8,504 bases of DNA. Origin: Gemmatimonadota bacterium. GTDB taxonomy: Bacteria > Gemmatimonadota > Gemmatimonadetes > Longimicrobiales > UBA6960. The notes beneath the pieces were generated by a model. It did no database searches and was not told the DNA's origin. It saw only the letters and a program-made list of their open reading frames with translations. The stretch lies in the NCBI GenBank assembly GCA_019347995.1, contig JAHWKH010000084.1, positions 1-8,504 of the forward strand, read 5' to 3'. A program made the position numbers and the translations under genes. Below, in pieces: positions 6,438 to 8,504 of the stretch. The number at the start of each line of letters is the position of its first letter. Positions within the stretch are counted from its first letter, which is position 1.

Positions 6438-7547
6438 TCAGGACGCCGCCGCCCGCACCTCAGGCAGGATGTCGAGCCGGACGACCGTCCACGGCTGGGG
6501 CGGTATGGCGGTCAACACGTGGAGGTACGGTCCGCCGCCGAGCACCCGGGCGCCTTGGGGAAGGGGAACGTCCTCGAGGACCTTGGTGCCCGAGCCGAGA
6601 TCGTACATGTCGACGGCGTACTCCACCGTCTCGAAGGGCGGCGTGAGCCGCTCGGTCGAGACCCTGCCGTGCGAGACCACGAGCCATCGGTCCTGCACCA
6701 CGTGCAGGCCGGCGATCACGGTGAAGGACGTCAGCCACTCGGCAAGAGCGCCGCCCGGCATGTCGGAAGGTCCGGTGAACGCGAACGCCCCGGCCTCGAC
6801 TTCGGGCACGTCGCGCCAGGACGGAGGTGGCGAGCCCAGCTCCCCGACCAGGGCCCCGCCCGCGTCATACAGGCCGACGGGGTACAGGAAGCTGTTGCCG
6901 AGGAGGAGCGTATCTCCGGCGGAATCCGTCAGAAACCGGGCAACGCTCGCCCAGTAGGGCACCTCGTAGAGCTTCCGCGGACCCGCCTCGATCCTCCAGC
7001 GTTCGGTGCCGAGGCTCTCCTGGTAGGAATACCAGGTTCTCCCCTCCTCTCCGATGAGCCCCTGCACGACGCCGCCGCGAAATCGCTGAGCGAGCCAGGG
7101 GGCGATGAAGCCCGAAGCGAGCGGGATCGTGGTATCGGGAAGCAGATCCGGCGTGAGCACGGTCGTGCGCGGGGCCTGCAGGCTGAGAACGACCACCCGC
7201 CCACTCCGATCCCTCGCGACGGCCCTGATCCGCCGGTACTCGAACGGCGCGTCGCCGAAGCGGCCCTGCCCGGCGACGAACCGGCCGTCCCTCGCATAGA
7301 GGCGGACGCGGGGGAGGTAGCGATCCGCGATGACGATGTCGCCGTCCGCGGAGATGTCCACGGCGCCGATCTCCGCGATCGTGTCCCCGGGCACCTGTTC
7401 CAGGTGGATGGTGTCGAGCGTCGTGAACGCTTCATGGATGCTCTGGAACGAGAGGGGTGCATGCCCCGCGTCCTGTCGGGCATCGGAGCATCCCGCCGCC
7501 AGGAACAGCGAGCATAGGACCAGGCCGGGAAGCGAAGGACGGGCCAC
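6438..7547 (-). CDS. Lipoprotein with predicted 6-bladed beta-propeller fold
   Basis: The GTG start at 7547 gives 369 residues and is supported by GAGG six bases upstream. From it follows a short lipoprotein signal peptide, MARPSLPGLVLCSLFLAAGC, with the lipidated cysteine at residue 20 in an LAAGC lipobox. The mature part begins with a polar linker. It then shows NHL-like blade text: VDISADGDIVIADRYLPRVR (63-82), LYARDGRFVAGQGRFGDAPFEY (83-104), and IRAVARDRSGRVVVLSL. Later repeats of the form YDAGGALVGELGSPP (227-241) and VEYAVDMYDLGSG (308-320) continue the pattern. This matches the 6-bladed beta-propeller lipoproteins abundant in Gemmatimonadota and Bacteroidota, whose ligands are unknown. 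No catalytic motif is seen. The frame is open far upstream through the ftsK region, but that part is an overlap shadow. The gene lies 95 bases after the ftsK stop on the same strand and is likely exported and lipid-anchored, possibly sorted by the nearby LolA. Confidence 0.82.
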   Translation of the reverse strand: MARPSLPGLVLCSLFLAAGCSDARQDAGHAPLSFQSIHEAFTTLDTIHLEQVPGDTIAEIGAVDISADGDIVIADRYLPRVRLYARDGRFVAGQGRFGDAPFEYRRIRAVARDRSGRVVVLSLQAPRTTVLTPDLLPDTTIPLASGFIAPWLAQRFRGGVVQGLIGEEGRTWYSYQESLGTERWRIEAGPRKLYEVPYWASVARFLTDSAGDTLLLGNSFLYPVGLYDAGGALVGELGSPPPSWRDVPEVEAGAFAFTGPSDMPGGALAEWLTSFTVIAGLHVVQDRWLVVSHGRVSTERLTPPFETVEYAVDMYDLGSGTKVLEDVPLPQGARVLGGGPYLHVLTAIPPQPWTVVRLDILPEVRAAAS

Positions 7548-7553
7548 GGCATG

Positions 7554-7557
7554 CCTC
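7554..7557 (-). promoter_or_regulatory. Shine-Dalgarno site deciding the lipoprotein start
   Basis: GAGG on the minus strand, six bases before GTG at 7547. It selects this start, which also puts the lipobox cysteine at residue 20. A nearby ATG at 7552 is in a different frame. Confidence 0.5.
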
Positions 7558-7642
7558 GGGTGGAGGGAGAGAGCCCAGCTTACCTCCGCCTCGCCCGACC
7601 GATCAACCTCCGATGCCCCGGCGCAAATCGCTTTCCCCCTCT

Positions 7643-8504
7643 CTACACCCCGCCGCAGATCTCGTCCAGCTCGCCCATGGTGATCAGCACGTCCCTGGGC
7701 TTGGTCCCGTCCTGCGGCCCCAGCACTCCCGCCCCCTCGAGCTGGTCCATGATGCGGGCGGCCCGCCCGTAGCCGATGCGGAGCTTGCGCTGCAGGAGCG
7801 AGGTGCTGCCCTGGTCGTGGGAGAGGCACACCTCGGCGGCGGCGCGGAAGAGCTCGTCCCAGTCGCCGGCGATCTCCTCGATCCCGGAGGAGGCCTCGTC
7901 CATCTCGTGGCTGCGCACCTCGTCGAGGATGTCGGCCTCCTCTCCCGGCCGGGCGACCTCGCCATCCTTCTCCGCCTCCAGCTCGGCGCTGCGCTCCCGG
8001 TACCAGGACAGGAGCCGATCCGTGTCCGCGGTGTCGATGAAGGCGCCCTGGATGCGCACCGTGTCGCTCTTGCCCGGTGGCAGGAAGAGCATGTCGCCGT
8101 TGCCCAGGAGGGCCTCGGCGCCGTTCTGGTCGAGGATGGTGCGCGAGTCGGTCTTGGACGCGACGCGGAACCCGACCCGGGTGGGGAAGTTGGCCTTGAT
8201 CAGCCCGGTGATGACGTTCACCGAGGGACGCTGCGTGGCCACGATCAGGTGGATGCCGATGGCGCGCGCCTTCTGGGCGAGCTGCGCCAGCGGCTTCTCG
8301 ATCTCGCTCTGCACGGTCATCATGAGGTCGGCGAGCTCGTCCACCACCACCACGACGTAGGGCAGCACGCCGTCCTTCCACAGCCAGCGGTCCTCGTCGC
8401 CCTCCGGACCCGCCTCGCCGCTCTCCTCCGCCGACCGGGGCAGCCGCACCGTCAGGCCGTCCCGCACGCGCTTGTTGAACTCGTCCAGGGAGCGGACGCC
8501 GTTC
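7643..8504 (-). CDS. ftsK: DNA translocase FtsK, C-terminal part (runs off the window)
   Basis: FtsK is the septal DNA pump that moves chromosome ends to the daughter cells and activates XerCD at dif. The visible 286 residues hold the second half of the RecA-like motor and the DNA-reading gamma domain. Landmarks are GVRSLDEFNKRV at the edge, the Walker B segment VVVVDELADLMM (about 51-62), and LAQKARAIGIHLIVATQRPSVNVITG (75-100). Next come LIKANFPTRVGFRVASKTDSRTILDQNGAEALLGNGDMLF (101-140), and the C-terminal winged helix SLLQRKLRIGYGRAARIMDQLE (about 235-256). An acidic linker of about 70 residues (160-230) joins motor and gamma. Walker A and the membrane domain lie beyond base 8504. The stop is TAG at 7645-7643 and the C-terminus looks complete. 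In many bacteria lolA follows directly; here other genes intervene. Confidence 0.96.
   Translation of the reverse strand, partial: NGVRSLDEFNKRVRDGLTVRLPRSAEESGEAGPEGDEDRWLWKDGVLPYVVVVVDELADLMMTVQSEIEKPLAQLAQKARAIGIHLIVATQRPSVNVITGLIKANFPTRVGFRVASKTDSRTILDQNGAEALLGNGDMLFLPPGKSDTVRIQGAFIDTADTDRLLSWYRERSAELEAEKDGEVARPGEEADILDEVRSHEMDEASSGIEEIAGDWDELFRAAAEVCLSHDQGSTSLLQRKLRIGYGRAARIMDQLEGAGVLGPQDGTKPRDVLITMGELDEICGGV

Noticed and set aside
6438..8381. A 647-codon minus frame suggesting a fusion upstream of the propeller lipoprotein
   Set aside because: The part beyond 7547 is out of frame with, and overlaps, the well-conserved ftsK coding sequence. The lipobox and ribosome site place the real start at 7547.

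Overview
The window is GC-rich bacterial chromosomal DNA with short intergenic gaps. Almost all genes lie on the minus strand. In transcription order (right to left) these are ftsK (3' part), a beta-propeller lipoprotein, lolA, rimO, hemL and an outer-membrane beta-barrel protein. The gene mix (LolA, an outer-membrane barrel, a 6-bladed-propeller lipoprotein, very high GC, C5-pathway heme synthesis) suggests a diderm such as Gemmatimonadota. That placement is inference, not proven here.

Right to centre: ftsK enters from the right edge and ends at 7643. A lipoprotein gene with a predicted beta-propeller fold follows on the same strand (6438-7547). A single plus-strand gene (5394-6299) encodes an AbiEi-type winged-helix domain fused to a DUF559 PD-(D/E)XK nuclease-like domain. 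It is flanked by about 600 bp with no recognisable gene (4798-5393). ftsK and lolA are neighbours in many bacteria, so the propeller gene, the AbiEi/DUF559 gene and the empty spacer look like an accessory insertion between them.

Centre to left: lolA, rimO and hemL form a tight minus-strand housekeeping cluster for lipoprotein transport, ribosomal protein S12 methylthiolation and tetrapyrrole synthesis. rimO and hemL overlap by four bases (GTGA). The lolA-rimO spacer is a small three-copy tandem repeat that blurs the rimO start. A strong hairpin follows hemL, then comes the outer-membrane barrel gene.

Left edge (1 to about 628): this is not a normal gene region. Within about 630 bp I read four unrelated protein fragments in mixed orientation: a GH31 glycosidase N-terminal region (minus), a YyaL/DUF255-like piece (plus), an aldehyde dehydrogenase N-terminus (plus) and the truncated end of the barrel gene (minus). 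Each is cut without its natural start or stop. The simplest reading is a chimeric contig end rather than biology. I found no convincing new biological system in this window; the AbiEi/DUF559 insertion is the most accessory-like element.
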